Origin: Neptuniibacter halophilus
Lineage (GTDB): Bacteria > Pseudomonadota > Gammaproteobacteria > Pseudomonadales > Balneatricaceae
Length of the DNA stretch: 64,000 nucleotides
Direction: 5' to 3'
NCBI RefSeq assembly: GCF_030295765.1
Contig: NZ_AP027292.1
Span: 1,426,001-1,490,000, forward strand
The notes under the pieces are model-generated. The model worked only from the letters and a program-made list of their open reading frames with translations. It ran no database searches and had not been told where the DNA came from. Positions 35,205 to 45,039 of this stretch are shown here, piece by piece; within the stretch, counting starts at the first letter, position 1; every line of letters starts with the position of its first letter. Both the position numbers and the translations under genes were made by a program.

Positions 35205-36047
35205 TCAGATAGATACCGCAGCACGGATAGCCGGGTGCGGATCGTAATCGACAATTTCAAAATCTTCGTATTCGTAATCGAAGATCGACGCTGGCTTGCG
35301 CTTGATGACCAGCTTAGCCAGACCACGCGGCTCGCGGGATAACTGCTCCTGAACGATCGCCGGATCGGAAAGATGGTCCTGATACAGATGCAGATCACCA
35401 AAACTGTGGACAAAATCCCCCACTTCCAGATCGCACTGCTGGGCCAGCATATGCGTCAGCAGCGAGTAGGATGCGATATTGAACGGCACCCCGAGAAAAT
35501 AATCCGCACTGCGCTGATACAACTGACAACTGAGCCGGCCGTCTGCCACATAAAACTGGAACAGAGTATGACATGGCGGCAGCGCCGCTTTATTGTTTCG
35601 CACATTCTCCTGCGGACTGACGGTTTCATCCGGCAGATCCGCCGGGTTCCAGCCACTGACAATCAAACGTCGCGAATTAGGGTTACGCCTGATCTGCTCT
35701 ACCAGATCAGAGATCTGATCAATGGTACGTCCATCCGGGCAAGCCCATGAACGCCACTGTTTGCCGTAGATCGGCCCCAGATCACCATCTTCCAGTGCCC
35801 ATCCATCCCAGATTGAGACACCGCGCTCTTTCAGCCAGTTATTGTTGGTGTTGCCATCCAGAAACCACAACAGCTCATAAATAATAGATTTCAGGTGAAG
35901 TTTTTTTGTGGTCAGCAGAGGAAAGCCCTGCTGCAGATCGAACCTCAGCTGACGACCAAAGACAGAACGCGTGCCAGTTCCGGTGCGATCCCCTTTATCG
36001 GTGCCGTTGTCTATGATGTCGCGCATCAGATCCAGATACTGTTGCAT
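35205..36047 (-). CDS. thyA: Thymidylate synthase ThyA
   Basis: This 280-residue enzyme turns dUMP into dTMP with methylene-THF. The catalytic Cys is in [13 protein letters not shown], the phosphate Arg pair in [13 protein letters not shown], and the cofactor region is [20 protein letters not shown]. It is about 16 residues longer than the E. coli enzyme because of an insertion before the active site ([17 protein letters not shown]). It lies between lgt and folA, the order seen in many gammaproteobacteria. Confidence 0.97.
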   Translation of the reverse strand: MQQYLDLMRDIIDNGTDKGDRTGTGTRSVFGRQLRFDLQQGFPLLTTKKLHLKSIIYELLWFLDGNTNNNWLKERGVSIWDGWALEDGDLGPIYGKQWRSWACPDGRTIDQISDLVEQIRRNPNSRRLIVSGWNPADLPDETVSPQENVRNNKAALPPCHTLFQFYVADGRLSCQLYQRSADYFLGVPFNIASYSLLTHMLAQQCDLEVGDFVHSFGDLHLYQDHLSDPAIVQEQLSREPRGLAKLVIKRKPASIFDYEYEDFEIVDYDPHPAIRAAVSI

Positions 36048-36092
36048 GTGTAACTCCAGTGATACCGGTCGGCCCGGCCTGTTAAATTCCAG

Positions 36093-36896
36093 TCAGTGGT
36101 GCGCAGATTTTACCGTTTTCCCTGCAGTACCATAAGCCCATAGTATAAGCCCCGCCCCGCCGAGAATCATCGGCAACGACAGTAACTGCCCCATGGTTAG
36201 CCAGTCAAAGGCGACAAACTGCAGGTGCGCATCCGGCTCACGAACAAACTCCACCAGCGAGCGAAACAGGCCATATAGCAGCAGAAACAGACCCGACACA
36301 GCCATGCGTGGCCTTGGCTTTGAGGAGAACCACCAAAGCAGCGCAAACATAACCACACCCTCCAGCGCAAACTCATACAACTGCGACGGGTGCCGCGGCA
36401 ACTCTCCCGCCCGCGGGAAAATCACCCCCCACGGCAAGTCCGTAGTACGTCCCCATAATTCACCGCCGATGAAGTTACCGATCCGCCCCGCACCCAGCCC
36501 GATCGGAATCAGCGGCGCAACAAAATCGGTCATCTCCATCAGGCTCTTGTTGTGTTTACGACCAAACAGGTACATCACCAGGATCACCCCCAGCAGGCCA
36601 CCATGGAAGGACATTCCTCCTTCCCACACCGCAAACAACCAGAGCGGGTCATCCAGAAAACGCTGAAAGTTATAAAACAGCACATAACCCATACGGCCAC
36701 CCAGCACGACACCCATGGCCCCCCAGAAGATCATGTCCGCGATCTGCTCATCACTCCACCCGGAACCGGGCATACGGGCACGCCGGACACCCAGCCACCA
36801 GGCTGCAGCAAAACCGATCAGATACATCAGGCCATACCAGTGAATAGCCAGCGGACCGATCGCGACCGCGATCGGATCTATATCATGCACCCACAC
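36093..36896 (-). CDS. lgt: Prolipoprotein diacylglyceryl transferase
   Basis: This 267-residue inner-membrane enzyme moves diacylglycerol from phosphatidylglycerol to the Cys of prolipoproteins. The signature [16 protein letters not shown] near residue 135 contains the essential Arg and Asn, and HGGLLGVI gives the conserved His. It has about seven hydrophobic segments. It lies 10 bases after the TSUP gene and 45 before thyA. Confidence 0.97.
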   Translation of the reverse strand: MWVHDIDPIAVAIGPLAIHWYGLMYLIGFAAAWWLGVRRARMPGSGWSDEQIADMIFWGAMGVVLGGRMGYVLFYNFQRFLDDPLWLFAVWEGGMSFHGGLLGVILVMYLFGRKHNKSLMEMTDFVAPLIPIGLGAGRIGNFIGGELWGRTTDLPWGVIFPRAGELPRHPSQLYEFALEGVVMFALLWWFSSKPRPRMAVSGLFLLLYGLFRSLVEFVREPDAHLQFVAFDWLTMGQLLSLPMILGGAGLILWAYGTAGKTVKSAHH

Positions 36897-36906
36897 ACTC
36901 AGACTC

Positions 36907-37707
36907 CTAAATCAGATTACTCAACAGAAAACGCAGACCGACCACTAACAAAAACCCGGCAAAGATCCGCTTTAACAGCAAAGGGGGCAGGCTATGCGCC
37001 AGCTTCGCCCCGACTTTGGCAAACAGTGTACTGGTGAGCACAATACCCAGTAACGCAGGCAGGTAGATAAACCCGGCACTCCACTCAGGCATCAGCGGAT
37101 GATCCCACCCCTGCCAGATATTGGTTAATGCCCCCATCAGTGCAATCGGCAGGCCACAGGCTGCTGACGTGGCCACGGCCTGTTGCATCTGAATTCGCCC
37201 CCAGCTCAGATAAGGCACGCTGAGGGTACCGCCCCCGATACCGAAAATTGCCGAGAACCAACCAATCACTCCCCCGGCAATCCCATGCCCTGTTGTCGAA
37301 ATCTCCTGATCACCCGCACCGGGTTTCAGGTTAAACGCCATCTGAATGGAGATCGCAATCGCAAAACAGCCAAGGCTGATCTGTAACCACTCACCGGTCA
37401 TCTTCCCGGCCGTTACTACGCCCAGAAACGCACCCAACACAATCCCCATACTCAGCGGCCTGAAAATATCCCAACGCACAGCGCCACGTTTATGGTGCGC
37501 CATGGTTGAGCTGATCGAGGTCGCAACAATGGTCGCCAGTGAGGTGGCTACCGCTGCATGGGTCAGTACATCGGCAGACATCCCCTGCAACTCAAAGCTG
37601 AAAACCAGTACCGGAACAATCAGCAGACCACCACCAATGCCGAACAGACCCGCCACCACGCCGGCCGCCGCTCCCAGCAACAGATAGATCAGAATTGTCA
37701 GCAGCAT
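36907..37707 (-). CDS. Sulfite exporter TauE/SafE (TSUP) family permease
   Basis: This 266-residue protein has about eight hydrophobic segments and the two internal repeats of the TSUP family, with [20 protein letters not shown] at residues 21-40 and [14 protein letters not shown] in the second half. Members export sulfite, sulfoacetate or other organic anions; the substrate here is unknown. It starts the lgt-thyA-folA transcript, as its Pseudomonas counterpart does. A plus-strand NRDE-family gene diverges from it. Confidence 0.88.
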   Translation of the reverse strand: MLLTILIYLLLGAAAGVVAGLFGIGGGLLIVPVLVFSFELQGMSADVLTHAAVATSLATIVATSISSTMAHHKRGAVRWDIFRPLSMGIVLGAFLGVVTAGKMTGEWLQISLGCFAIAISIQMAFNLKPGAGDQEISTTGHGIAGGVIGWFSAIFGIGGGTLSVPYLSWGRIQMQQAVATSAACGLPIALMGALTNIWQGWDHPLMPEWSAGFIYLPALLGIVLTSTLFAKVGAKLAHSLPPLLLKRIFAGFLLVVGLRFLLSNLI

Positions 37708-37796
37708 CGATCACCTCCCAAGCGATCTGTCTTTTCCCTGAAAAAGACTTAAAATCCAAAAGAATCACTATCTTACAGAATAAACGGAGCATTACT

Positions 37797-38585
37797 ATGT
37801 GCCTGATAAGTTTCGCCTACCAGTGCCATCCGCAGTATTCACTGATTCTGCTGGCCAATCGTGACGAGTTTTATCAGCGCCCGACTCAGCCAATGCACTA
37901 CTGGGAAGATCTACCCGGGATTCTTGCCGGTCGCGATCTGGAGATGGGCGGCACCTGGCTGGGCGTAAATCGCAACGGTGCCTTCAGCGCTGTGACAAAT
38001 TTCCGCGATGGTCGCAGGGGTGCGGTCAACCGCCGCTCCCGGGGTGAACTGACCCGCAACTATCTGAGCTCCGGCCTCAGCGCCACCGACTATCTTGACC
38101 GGATTGAGGCAGAACAGTTCAGCTACGGTGACTTTAACCTGCTGCTGGGCGACAGTAACGGGCTCTATTATCTGTCGAATCGCTCGAAGCAGTCCTGGCA
38201 GCACCTGTCGCCCGGGGTTTATGGCATGAGCAACGCCCTGCTGGATACCCCATGGCCAAAGCTGCAACAGGTCAAGCAGGAACTGCAGGCACAGCTACAG
38301 TACCCCGAACCGGCAATGGAACAGTTACTGAACATTATGACCAATCCCCGAACGGCGGCCGATGCGGATCTGCCAGATACAGGCATCAGTCTGGAGTGGG
38401 AGCGGATGCTCTCTTCTGCTTTTATTCACGCGGAAAACTACGGTACCCGCGCCATCACCCTGCTGCTACAGAAACCCTGCGGAGAGACCCGGATTGTGGA
38501 GCATAATTTTGCCGGGGAAGGCGCCACCGAGCGCTATGAATACAGGCTTCAGATCCCGGCTATCGGCACTACATCGGCAGTTTAG
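37797..38585 (+). CDS. NRDE (TANGO2) family protein
   Basis: From the ATG at 37797 (GGAG eight bases before) this is 262 residues, MCLISFAYQCHPQYSLILLA, followed by NRDE at residues 21-24, the signature of the family. The Cys at position 2 is conserved and resembles the nucleophile of Ntn-type hydrolases. The eukaryotic relative TANGO2 and the bacterial HtpA-type protein have been linked to haem trafficking; function here is unproven. The frame is open upstream to 37695 without homology. Its 3' end overlaps the convergent ptsP by 17 bases. Confidence 0.85.
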   Translation: MCLISFAYQCHPQYSLILLANRDEFYQRPTQPMHYWEDLPGILAGRDLEMGGTWLGVNRNGAFSAVTNFRDGRRGAVNRRSRGELTRNYLSSGLSATDYLDRIEAEQFSYGDFNLLLGDSNGLYYLSNRSKQSWQHLSPGVYGMSNALLDTPWPKLQQVKQELQAQLQYPEPAMEQLLNIMTNPRTAADADLPDTGISLEWERMLSSAFIHAENYGTRAITLLLQKPCGETRIVEHNFAGEGATERYEYRLQIPAIGTTSAV

Positions 38586-40839
38586 GCTGAGCCGGTAAGG
38601 CAATACCGAGCTTCTCAAGGCGTTGATTGATCAGCGCCTGAATCCGGTCGGCATCATCCATTGCCATGACATCCTTGAGCAGCTTGTCAGCATCTGTCTT
38701 ACTGACCGAACGGATCGCAGATTTCACTTTAGGCAGGTTGGTGGCATTCATCGAGAGCATGTCGTAACCCATTGCCATCAGCAGCAGGGCCCCACCCGGC
38801 TCCGATGCCACCTCACCACAGATTGATACGGTGGCATTCTCTTTATGCGTTTCACGGGCAATATACTCCAGCGCTTTCAGCACCGCCGGATGATAACTGA
38901 CATAGAGCCCCGCCACCCGCGGATTATTACGGTCTACGGCGAGCAGGTATTGCGTCAGGTCGTTGGAACCGACCGAGATAAAGTCGACCCGGCGGGCAAA
39001 ACGGCGGACCTGATAGACCGCCGCAGGCACTTCCACCATCACCCCGACCAATGGCCGCTCAATGTTGTGCCCCTCTTCCTGCAGTTCTCTTACCGCGCGG
39101 TCGATCTGGCGGTTAGCCTCTTCAACCTCACGCACACTGGTTACCATTGGCAACATGATCCGCAGGTTGTCGTAGCCTTCACCGGCCTTGAGCATCGCCC
39201 GTACCTGAACCAGAAAGATCTCCGGATGGTCCAGAGTGACACGAATACCACGCCAGCCCAGAAACGGATTCTCCTCCTCAATCGGGAAGTATGGCAACGC
39301 CTTATCCCCGCCAATATCCAGCGTTCGCATGGTCACCGGGCGCGGATGAAAAGCCTCAAGCTGCTTACGATAGGTCTGAGCCTGTTCCTGTTCACTGGGG
39401 AAGAACTCCCGGATCATAAACGGCACTTCGGTCCGGTATAAGCCGATCCCCTCAGCCCCCCGATCCAGAGAGCGCGCCACATCGGCAATCAACCCGGTAT
39501 TAACCCACAGCGGGATTCGATAACCGTCAGTTGTCTCGGCCGGCAGCTCTTTCAGCGTTTCCAGCTCTGCCGCCTGCTCCTGTTCACCGCGCACAATATC
39601 GCGATAAGCCGAGAGCAGCTCTTCGCCGGGCTGCACGTAGATCCTGCCGGAGTAACCATCCAGAATCAGCTCGCGGCCATCGATCCGGGTCAGAGGCAGA
39701 TCCACCGCCCCCATGATGGTCGGAATCCCCATGGATCGGGCAAGAATTGCAGCATGGGAGTTACTCGAACCGTGCACAGAGACCAGACCCACCAACTTTT
39801 CGCTGGGCACTTCGCCCAGCATGGCCGGGGTCAGCTCATCTGCCACCAGAATGGTTTCATCGGTAAATTCCAGACTCGTCGGAGCCGCTTCCTGAAGATA
39901 GGCCAGCACTCGCCGCCCCAGATCTTTGATATCGGTGGCCCGCTCCCGCAGGTAGGGATCATCCATCATCGAAAACTGACGCACATGCTCAGCCACTACC
40001 TGCCGCAGTGCACCCTGAGCCCAGTTGCCCTGTTCAATGCGGGCAGTAATTTCACCGGCCAGCGCATTATCGTCCAGCATGCGCAGATAGACATCGAACA
40101 GTGCCTGTTCTTCCGTACGGAGACGCTGAGCCAGACTGCGGCCCACCACTTTGATATCCCGTCGCACCAGACGCAACGCTTCTTCAAAACTGGCGATCTC
40201 TTTGGGAATGTCTTTCGCTTCTTTATCCGGCACTGAACCGAGATCCGCCGGCGGCGAGATCACCGTGGCATTGCCGATCGCGACCCCTGAGGAACCGGCA
40301 ACCCCTTCAAAACGCAGATCAATAACCTGTTTCTGCTCACCGACAACGCCCAGTGAACCGGTCGCTTCAGCGTGAGCGATCACCCCTGCCAGCTGGGCAG
40401 AAAGCGTAACCAGAAATGCCTCTTCACTCTCATCAAAGCGACGCAGCTCTTTCTGCTGCACGACGAGAACCCCGAGAACATCACGATGGTGGATAATCGG
40501 CACCCCCAGAAACGAACTGAAACGTTCCTCACCGGTGGATTCAACATATTTAAAAGAGGGGTGATCGGCGGCATTTTCCAGGTTGATGGGCTCGGCACGT
40601 TCTACCACCAGCCCCACCAGACCTTCTGCAGTGGAGAGACGGACGCTACCCACGGCTTCTTTATTCAGACCTTCTGACGCCATCAGCACGTAGCGCTGAT
40701 CCGCCGGATCAAACAGATAAACCGAGCAGACCTCGGTCGTAATAGAGCGCTGGACGCTACGCACAATCAGGTTCAGCACCGACTCCAGATCCGGAGCGAT
40801 ACTCACCTCCTGTACAATTTTCCTTAATACATCCAGCAT
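38569..40839 (-). CDS. ptsP: Phosphoenolpyruvate-protein phosphotransferase PtsP (enzyme I-Ntr)
   Basis: This 756-residue enzyme has an N-terminal GAF domain (about residues 17-160), an enzyme-I helical domain, the phosphohistidine domain with GSSNSHAAILARSMGIPTIM near residue 360, and a C-terminal PEP-binding barrel containing GLYRTEVPFM and ICGEVASEPGG. It passes phosphate from PEP to NPr and EIIA-Ntr in the nitrogen phosphotransferase system, with the GAF domain sensing glutamine or 2-oxoglutarate in E. coli. It follows rppH by 14 bases. Confidence 0.96.
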   Translation of the reverse strand: MLDVLRKIVQEVSIAPDLESVLNLIVRSVQRSITTEVCSVYLFDPADQRYVLMASEGLNKEAVGSVRLSTAEGLVGLVVERAEPINLENAADHPSFKYVESTGEERFSSFLGVPIIHHRDVLGVLVVQQKELRRFDESEEAFLVTLSAQLAGVIAHAEATGSLGVVGEQKQVIDLRFEGVAGSSGVAIGNATVISPPADLGSVPDKEAKDIPKEIASFEEALRLVRRDIKVVGRSLAQRLRTEEQALFDVYLRMLDDNALAGEITARIEQGNWAQGALRQVVAEHVRQFSMMDDPYLRERATDIKDLGRRVLAYLQEAAPTSLEFTDETILVADELTPAMLGEVPSEKLVGLVSVHGSSNSHAAILARSMGIPTIMGAVDLPLTRIDGRELILDGYSGRIYVQPGEELLSAYRDIVRGEQEQAAELETLKELPAETTDGYRIPLWVNTGLIADVARSLDRGAEGIGLYRTEVPFMIREFFPSEQEQAQTYRKQLEAFHPRPVTMRTLDIGGDKALPYFPIEEENPFLGWRGIRVTLDHPEIFLVQVRAMLKAGEGYDNLRIMLPMVTSVREVEEANRQIDRAVRELQEEGHNIERPLVGVMVEVPAAVYQVRRFARRVDFISVGSNDLTQYLLAVDRNNPRVAGLYVSYHPAVLKALEYIARETHKENATVSICGEVASEPGGALLLMAMGYDMLSMNATNLPKVKSAIRSVSKTDADKLLKDVMAMDDADRIQALINQRLEKLGIALPAQPKLPM

Positions 40840-40853
40840 CTATTACCCTCCTG

Positions 40854-41345
40854 TCAGGAGTCAATAATATTGATTCGCGACAGCTTCGGGGACAACTCCC
40901 GCATCGCTTTGCGATAAACCTCTCGTTTGAACGATACTACCTGGCCTAAAGGATACCAATAGCTGACCCACCGCCAACCATCAAACTCCGGCGAATCGGT
41001 ATGATCAATTGTGACCGCGCTGTCTTCACTCAGCATCCGAAGCAGGAACCATTTCTGCTTCTGGCCGACGCATACGGGATGCGAATTGCGCCGGATCATT
41101 CGTTTGGGCAATCGATATCTCAACCAGCCGCGGGTAACCGCAACCAGTTCAACATCCGCTGCGCAGAGACCAATCTCCTCTCGCAGCTCACGATACATTG
41201 CCTCTTCAGGGGTCTCATCCTCATTGATTCCGCCCTGAGGAAACTGCCAGGCATCCTGGCCGATACGTCTTGCCCAAAGGACCTGACCCAGCGAGTTAGC
41301 CAGAATGATACCCACATTCGGCCTAAACCCATCTGAATCAATCAC
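40854..41345 (-). CDS. rppH: RNA pyrophosphohydrolase RppH
   Basis: This 163-residue Nudix enzyme starts [20 protein letters not shown]. The Nudix box [20 protein letters not shown] lies near residue 37 and has all metal-binding Glu. RppH removes pyrophosphate from mRNA 5' ends and so triggers RNase E decay. Pairing with ptsP is conserved in E. coli and Pseudomonas. Confidence 0.96.
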   Translation of the reverse strand: MIDSDGFRPNVGIILANSLGQVLWARRIGQDAWQFPQGGINEDETPEEAMYRELREEIGLCAADVELVAVTRGWLRYRLPKRMIRRNSHPVCVGQKQKWFLLRMLSEDSAVTIDHTDSPEFDGWRWVSYWYPLGQVVSFKREVYRKAMRELSPKLSRINIIDS

Positions 41346-41477
41346 TTCGTATTTCCTAAATATTTTTAAGCTATTGTTCCATCTTATTCCACACGCAGCA
41401 AATCCCTTTTTCGCAATTGCATTCCCCCGGCCGGCACCCTATGCTTGCGCTTCGGTTTAATCGGACGGGAGCAACCC

Positions 41478-42131
41478 TTGAGCTTAGCAATTTTTGATCT
41501 GGACAATACCCTGCTGGCAGGCGACAGCGATCATGCCTGGGGAGAGTTTCTCTGCGAGAAAGGGATTGTTGATGTGGAGGAATACCGCCGCGCTAACGAT
41601 TACTTTTATCAGCAGTATAAAAACGGCGGCCTGGATATTTACGAATTTCTGGACTTTGCCCTGCGCCCTCTGGCAGAGCATTCCCGCGAGGAGCTGGATC
41701 AGTTGCATCAACAGTTTATGGCCGAAAAGATCGAAGCGATGATGCTGCCGAAAGCCGCTGAACTGTTGCAGAATCATCGGGACAACGGCGATTACCTGCT
41801 GATCATCACTGCCACCAACCACTTTGTCACCGGCCCTATCGCTGAAAAACTGGGCGTGGACGCCATTCTGGCGACCGATCCGGAAGAAAAAGATGGCGAA
41901 TACACCGGCAAGGTCGCAGGAACGCCCTGTTTCCAGGAGGGCAAAGTGACCCGCCTGAACGCCTGGCTGGAAAGCAGCAACCATTCTCTGGAAGGCAGCT
42001 ATTTCTACAGCGACTCGCACAACGACCTGCCACTGCTTGAACTGGTCAGTAACCCGGTGGCGGTCAACCCGGATGATATTCTGGCCGCCCACGCCGACAG
42101 CCTGCTCTGGCCGGTACTGGATCTGCGCTAG
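41478..42131 (+). CDS. HAD-superfamily hydrolase, family IB (SerB-like)
   Basis: This 217-residue phosphatase has motif I as FDLDNTLLAGDSD at about residues 6-18, motif II in LLIITATNHFVTGPIAEKLG, and motif III/IV in YFYSDSHNDLPLL. A TTG start at 41478 is chosen because GGGAG lies six bases before it and no in-frame ATG fits. An earlier TTG at 41445 is possible. It is close to the HAD-IB group found next to rppH in Pseudomonas; the substrate is unknown. It is divergent from rppH. Confidence 0.85.
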   Translation: MSLAIFDLDNTLLAGDSDHAWGEFLCEKGIVDVEEYRRANDYFYQQYKNGGLDIYEFLDFALRPLAEHSREELDQLHQQFMAEKIEAMMLPKAAELLQNHRDNGDYLLIITATNHFVTGPIAEKLGVDAILATDPEEKDGEYTGKVAGTPCFQEGKVTRLNAWLESSNHSLEGSYFYSDSHNDLPLLELVSNPVAVNPDDILAAHADSLLWPVLDLR

Positions 42132-42157
42132 CCCCGACACCCCGGCTTACCCGGGGG

Positions 42158-42562
42158 TCAGGCCACCTTGCAGTTACGTAGTGACTCGTTCAGCTCTTTC
42201 ATCAGCATGCTGCGGGTCACAATCCCTACCAGCAATCCCTCTTCTACCACGGCGTATACTTTAGGCCGGTTCAGGCCCATCTGCTGTGCAAGATCAACCA
42301 CACTCATACCCGGTACAACCGTCAGCGGGTCGGTACGCATGATATCTGCAACTTTCTCGTGACTGTCACAGTGATAACTGTCGGTAACCAGATAGGGCAG
42401 ACAATCAAACTCTGACAAAAATCCCACCACACGCTTGTTGTTATCCACAACCGGCAGCCCCAGATAGCCCGAATCAAGAATACAACTGACCGCATCCACC
42501 AGTGCCATATCCTCTCTCAGCGGTTTATTCACCGGGTACATCACATCTCTGACCTGTAACAT
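42158..42562 (-). CDS. Two-CBS-domain protein
   Basis: This 134-residue protein consists almost only of two CBS motifs: residues about 1-60 (VRDVMYPVNKPLREDMALVD, LGLPVVDNNKRVVGFLSEFD) and 65-130 (VADIMRTDPLTVVPGMSVVD). Such Bateman modules bind adenosine nucleotides and act as energy or ion-strength sensors. There is no attached effector domain. It is convergent with the HAD gene and separated from the aldo/keto reductase by a terminator. Confidence 0.85.
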   Translation of the reverse strand: MLQVRDVMYPVNKPLREDMALVDAVSCILDSGYLGLPVVDNNKRVVGFLSEFDCLPYLVTDSYHCDSHEKVADIMRTDPLTVVPGMSVVDLAQQMGLNRPKVYAVVEEGLLVGIVTRSMLMKELNESLRNCKVA

Positions 42563-42647
42563 TTCGCCACCTCAGGTTTTCTTTTGCGACTGATTATCAG
42601 TCTGGCAAAAAACCGGAAAATAACAAAACCTGAAACCGATAAAAGCA

Positions 42648-42673
42648 AAAAGCAGCGCCGGGGCGCTGCTTTT
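42648..42673 (-). terminator. Rho-independent terminator after the aldo/keto reductase gene
   Basis: Twelve-base arms AAAAGCAGCGCC and GGCGCTGCTTTT meet with a two-base spacer, and on the minus strand TTTTTGCTTTT follows. It starts 23 bases past the reductase stop. Confidence 0.88.
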
Positions 42674-42695
42674 CAGGTGGTTTGATAACCCTTAC

Positions 42696-43733
42696 TCAGG
42701 GGCAAGGGTTCGGCAAACGCTGATGAATCGTATCGATGGCTTGCAACAGCTCATCACTGAGCTTAAGAGAAGCCGAGCCGATATTATCCTGTAACTGCTG
42801 CATAGTGCTGGCGCCGATAATATTCGCCGCCACATAGTCCCGGCTGTTCACCCAGGCCAATGCCATAACCGCCGGGTCCAGACCATGCTCCCGGGCCAGA
42901 TTCACGTAAGCTTCTGTCGCAAGCTGCCCCTGTTCATTCAGGTACCGGGCATAGGTCGGATGGCGAGTGATACGCGCACCCTCCGGACGGGCACCGTTCA
43001 GATATTTACCACTCAGCACACCAAACCCTAACGGAGAGTATGGCAGCAGTGACACCTGCTCACGCTGCAGCACTTCCGTCAGCGCGATCTCAGCAGTACG
43101 GTTCAGCAGACTAAAAGGGTTCTGAACCGAAACACAGCGCGGCAACTGATGCTGCTCCGCCAACTGCAGAAACTTCATCGTTCCCCAGGCGGTTTCGTTG
43201 GAAAGGCCCACGTGGCGAATCAATCCCTCGTCCACCAGCTCCTGAAGCACCTCAAGGGTCTCCAGAATCGGCGTGCCATCTTTTTCCGGCTGATGGGTGT
43301 AGTTGAGCTGACCAAAGAAATTTGTCGCCCGATCCGGCCAGTGTAGCTGATACAGATCCACATAGTCCGTCTGCAGGCGACGCAGGCTGTGGGTGATCGC
43401 CTCACGGATATTGCGTTTATCGAGGGCCATATTCTCGCGGATATAGCTGACCATCTCCCCGCGACCAGTCACTTTGGTTGCGACAACCACCTTATCCCGG
43501 TTGCCCCGTGCGCGCAGCCAGTTACCGATAATCTCCTCATTACGTCCCTGATACTCAGGTGAGGTTGGGATCGGGTACATCTCTGCGCCATCGAGGAAGT
43601 TCACGCCCTGCTCCAGCGCATAATCCATTTGCGCAAAAGCCTCTTCCTGACTCAGGTCACTGCCGAAGGTCATCGTTCCGAGACAGATCTGGCTGACCTT
43701 GATATCGGTATTACCCAGCCGGTTGTAATCCAT
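42696..43733 (-). CDS. NADP(H)-dependent aldo/keto reductase, Tas-like
   Basis: This 345-residue protein starts MDYNRLGNTDIKVSQICLGT. The catalytic tetrad of the AKR barrel is visible as FLDGAEMY (Asp, Tyr), KVVVATKV (Lys) and YQLHWPDR (His). The C-terminal GASTMQQLQDNIGSA binds the NADP phosphate. The sequence and length resemble E. coli Tas and the YajO/YghZ branch. The physiological substrate is unknown. It follows the rlmI-like gene by 24 bases. Confidence 0.9.
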   Translation of the reverse strand: MDYNRLGNTDIKVSQICLGTMTFGSDLSQEEAFAQMDYALEQGVNFLDGAEMYPIPTSPEYQGRNEEIIGNWLRARGNRDKVVVATKVTGRGEMVSYIRENMALDKRNIREAITHSLRRLQTDYVDLYQLHWPDRATNFFGQLNYTHQPEKDGTPILETLEVLQELVDEGLIRHVGLSNETAWGTMKFLQLAEQHQLPRCVSVQNPFSLLNRTAEIALTEVLQREQVSLLPYSPLGFGVLSGKYLNGARPEGARITRHPTYARYLNEQGQLATEAYVNLAREHGLDPAVMALAWVNSRDYVAANIIGASTMQQLQDNIGSASLKLSDELLQAIDTIHQRLPNPCP

Positions 43734-43757
43734 ACAGCACTCCCATAAACAACGGAT

Positions 43758-44954
43758 TTATGCCGACGGCAGAATCCGGACAAAGAAAGACTTCAGGTAA
43801 TCGGTTTCCGGAATCGCCGGATGCACCGGATGATCCGCTCCCTGATGTCCCTGATCAAAGATCTGGGCATTGCGATCCAGTTCACGGCTGTTGCTGCGGA
43901 TAATATCAATCAGACGCTCTGACTGCAGATGCATCGAGCAGGAAGCCGAGACCAGAATGCCATCTTTTTTCAGCAACCGCATCGCGAAGTTATTCATCCG
44001 CGAGTATGCACGCTCACCGTTACGGATATCCTTTTTCTTCTGGATAAACGCCGGCGGATCCAGCACCACTACATCGAACTTTTCTTTATCTGCAATCAGG
44101 TTTTTACAGATATCGAAGGCATCACCGTGGAAACCTTCAAAACGGTCAGCCGCATTGTTGATACGCGCATTTTCCGCCGCCACTTCCAGCGCAAAATGTG
44201 ATGCATCCACACAGATCGCCTGCTCTGCACCAGCGGCAAGTGCCTGCGCACCCCAGCCACCCACATAACTGAACAGATCCAGCACCCGTTTACCCTGCAC
44301 ATGCTGCTGCATGCGGGCCCGGTTATTGCGGTGATCATAGAACCAACCGGTTTTCTGGCCTTTTTCCAGAGGGGCCAACAACGGTACCGAATTTTCCATC
44401 AGCGGGCAGAGTTCAGGAATATCTCCCTGCACCACCTCGGTGTAGGTTTCCAGCCCTTCCATGTCACGCATTTTGCCGTCATTACGCAACAGAATCGCCT
44501 TAGGTTTGAACACCTTGTTCAGCGCTTCCAGAATTTCATCCAGCACCGCTTCCATGCCCGCCGTGGAGATCTGCACCACAAAGACGTCATAAAAACGGTC
44601 GATTACCAGACCCGGCAAGGCATCACTGTCGCCAAACACCAGACGGTAACAATCATCGCTGAAGCAGCTTTCACGCAGTGACAGCGCAACCTTCAGCCGA
44701 TGACTGATCAGCGAACGATCCAGACGGTATTTCAGATCACGGCTGATGATACGACCGCAGATCAAAGTATTGGGGTTTACGTAAGCAATCCCCAGCGGCT
44801 TACCTTTATCCGTCTCTACAACCACCTGCTGACCCGGTTCGAAACTCTTCAACGGGGTGGCGCGGTTGTCCACTTCGTTACTGTAGATCCAGAGGTGTCC
44901 GCCACGCAGACGGCGTTCAGCTCCGCTATTCAGTTTAAGTGTTGGCAGTGACAT
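43758..44954 (-). CDS. rlmI: Class I SAM-dependent methyltransferase, RlmI family
   Basis: From the ATG ending at 44954 (AGGA well placed before it) this is 398 residues, close to E. coli RlmI (396). The N-terminal PUA domain has GAERRLRGGHLWIYSNEVD. The Rossmann methyltransferase part has LDLFSYVGGWGAQALAAG (motif I) and VVLDPPAFIQKKKD (motif IV). RlmI makes m5C1962 of 23S rRNA; assignment is by resemblance. The frame is open 16 codons upstream without homology. It follows gcvH, where gcvP would stand in E. coli. Confidence 0.88.
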   Translation of the reverse strand: MSLPTLKLNSGAERRLRGGHLWIYSNEVDNRATPLKSFEPGQQVVVETDKGKPLGIAYVNPNTLICGRIISRDLKYRLDRSLISHRLKVALSLRESCFSDDCYRLVFGDSDALPGLVIDRFYDVFVVQISTAGMEAVLDEILEALNKVFKPKAILLRNDGKMRDMEGLETYTEVVQGDIPELCPLMENSVPLLAPLEKGQKTGWFYDHRNNRARMQQHVQGKRVLDLFSYVGGWGAQALAAGAEQAICVDASHFALEVAAENARINNAADRFEGFHGDAFDICKNLIADKEKFDVVVLDPPAFIQKKKDIRNGERAYSRMNNFAMRLLKKDGILVSASCSMHLQSERLIDIIRSNSRELDRNAQIFDQGHQGADHPVHPAIPETDYLKSFFVRILPSA

Positions 44955-44978
44955 GTTTTTCCTGTTTTTACAGACAAC

Positions 44979-45001
44979 TGTCCCGGCATATAGCCGGGAC
45001 A
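44979..45001 (-). terminator. Hairpin between gcvH and rlmI
   Basis: Perfect nine-base arms TGTCCCGGC and GCCGGGACA enclose a five-base loop, 38 bases past the gcvH stop and 24 before the rlmI ATG. On the minus strand TTGTCTGT follows, so the U-run is imperfect. It may terminate part of the gcvTH transcript. Confidence 0.55.
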
Positions 45002-45039
45002 AGAAATAATTCAGACCGGGAACGGGCCCCGGTTAAGAC

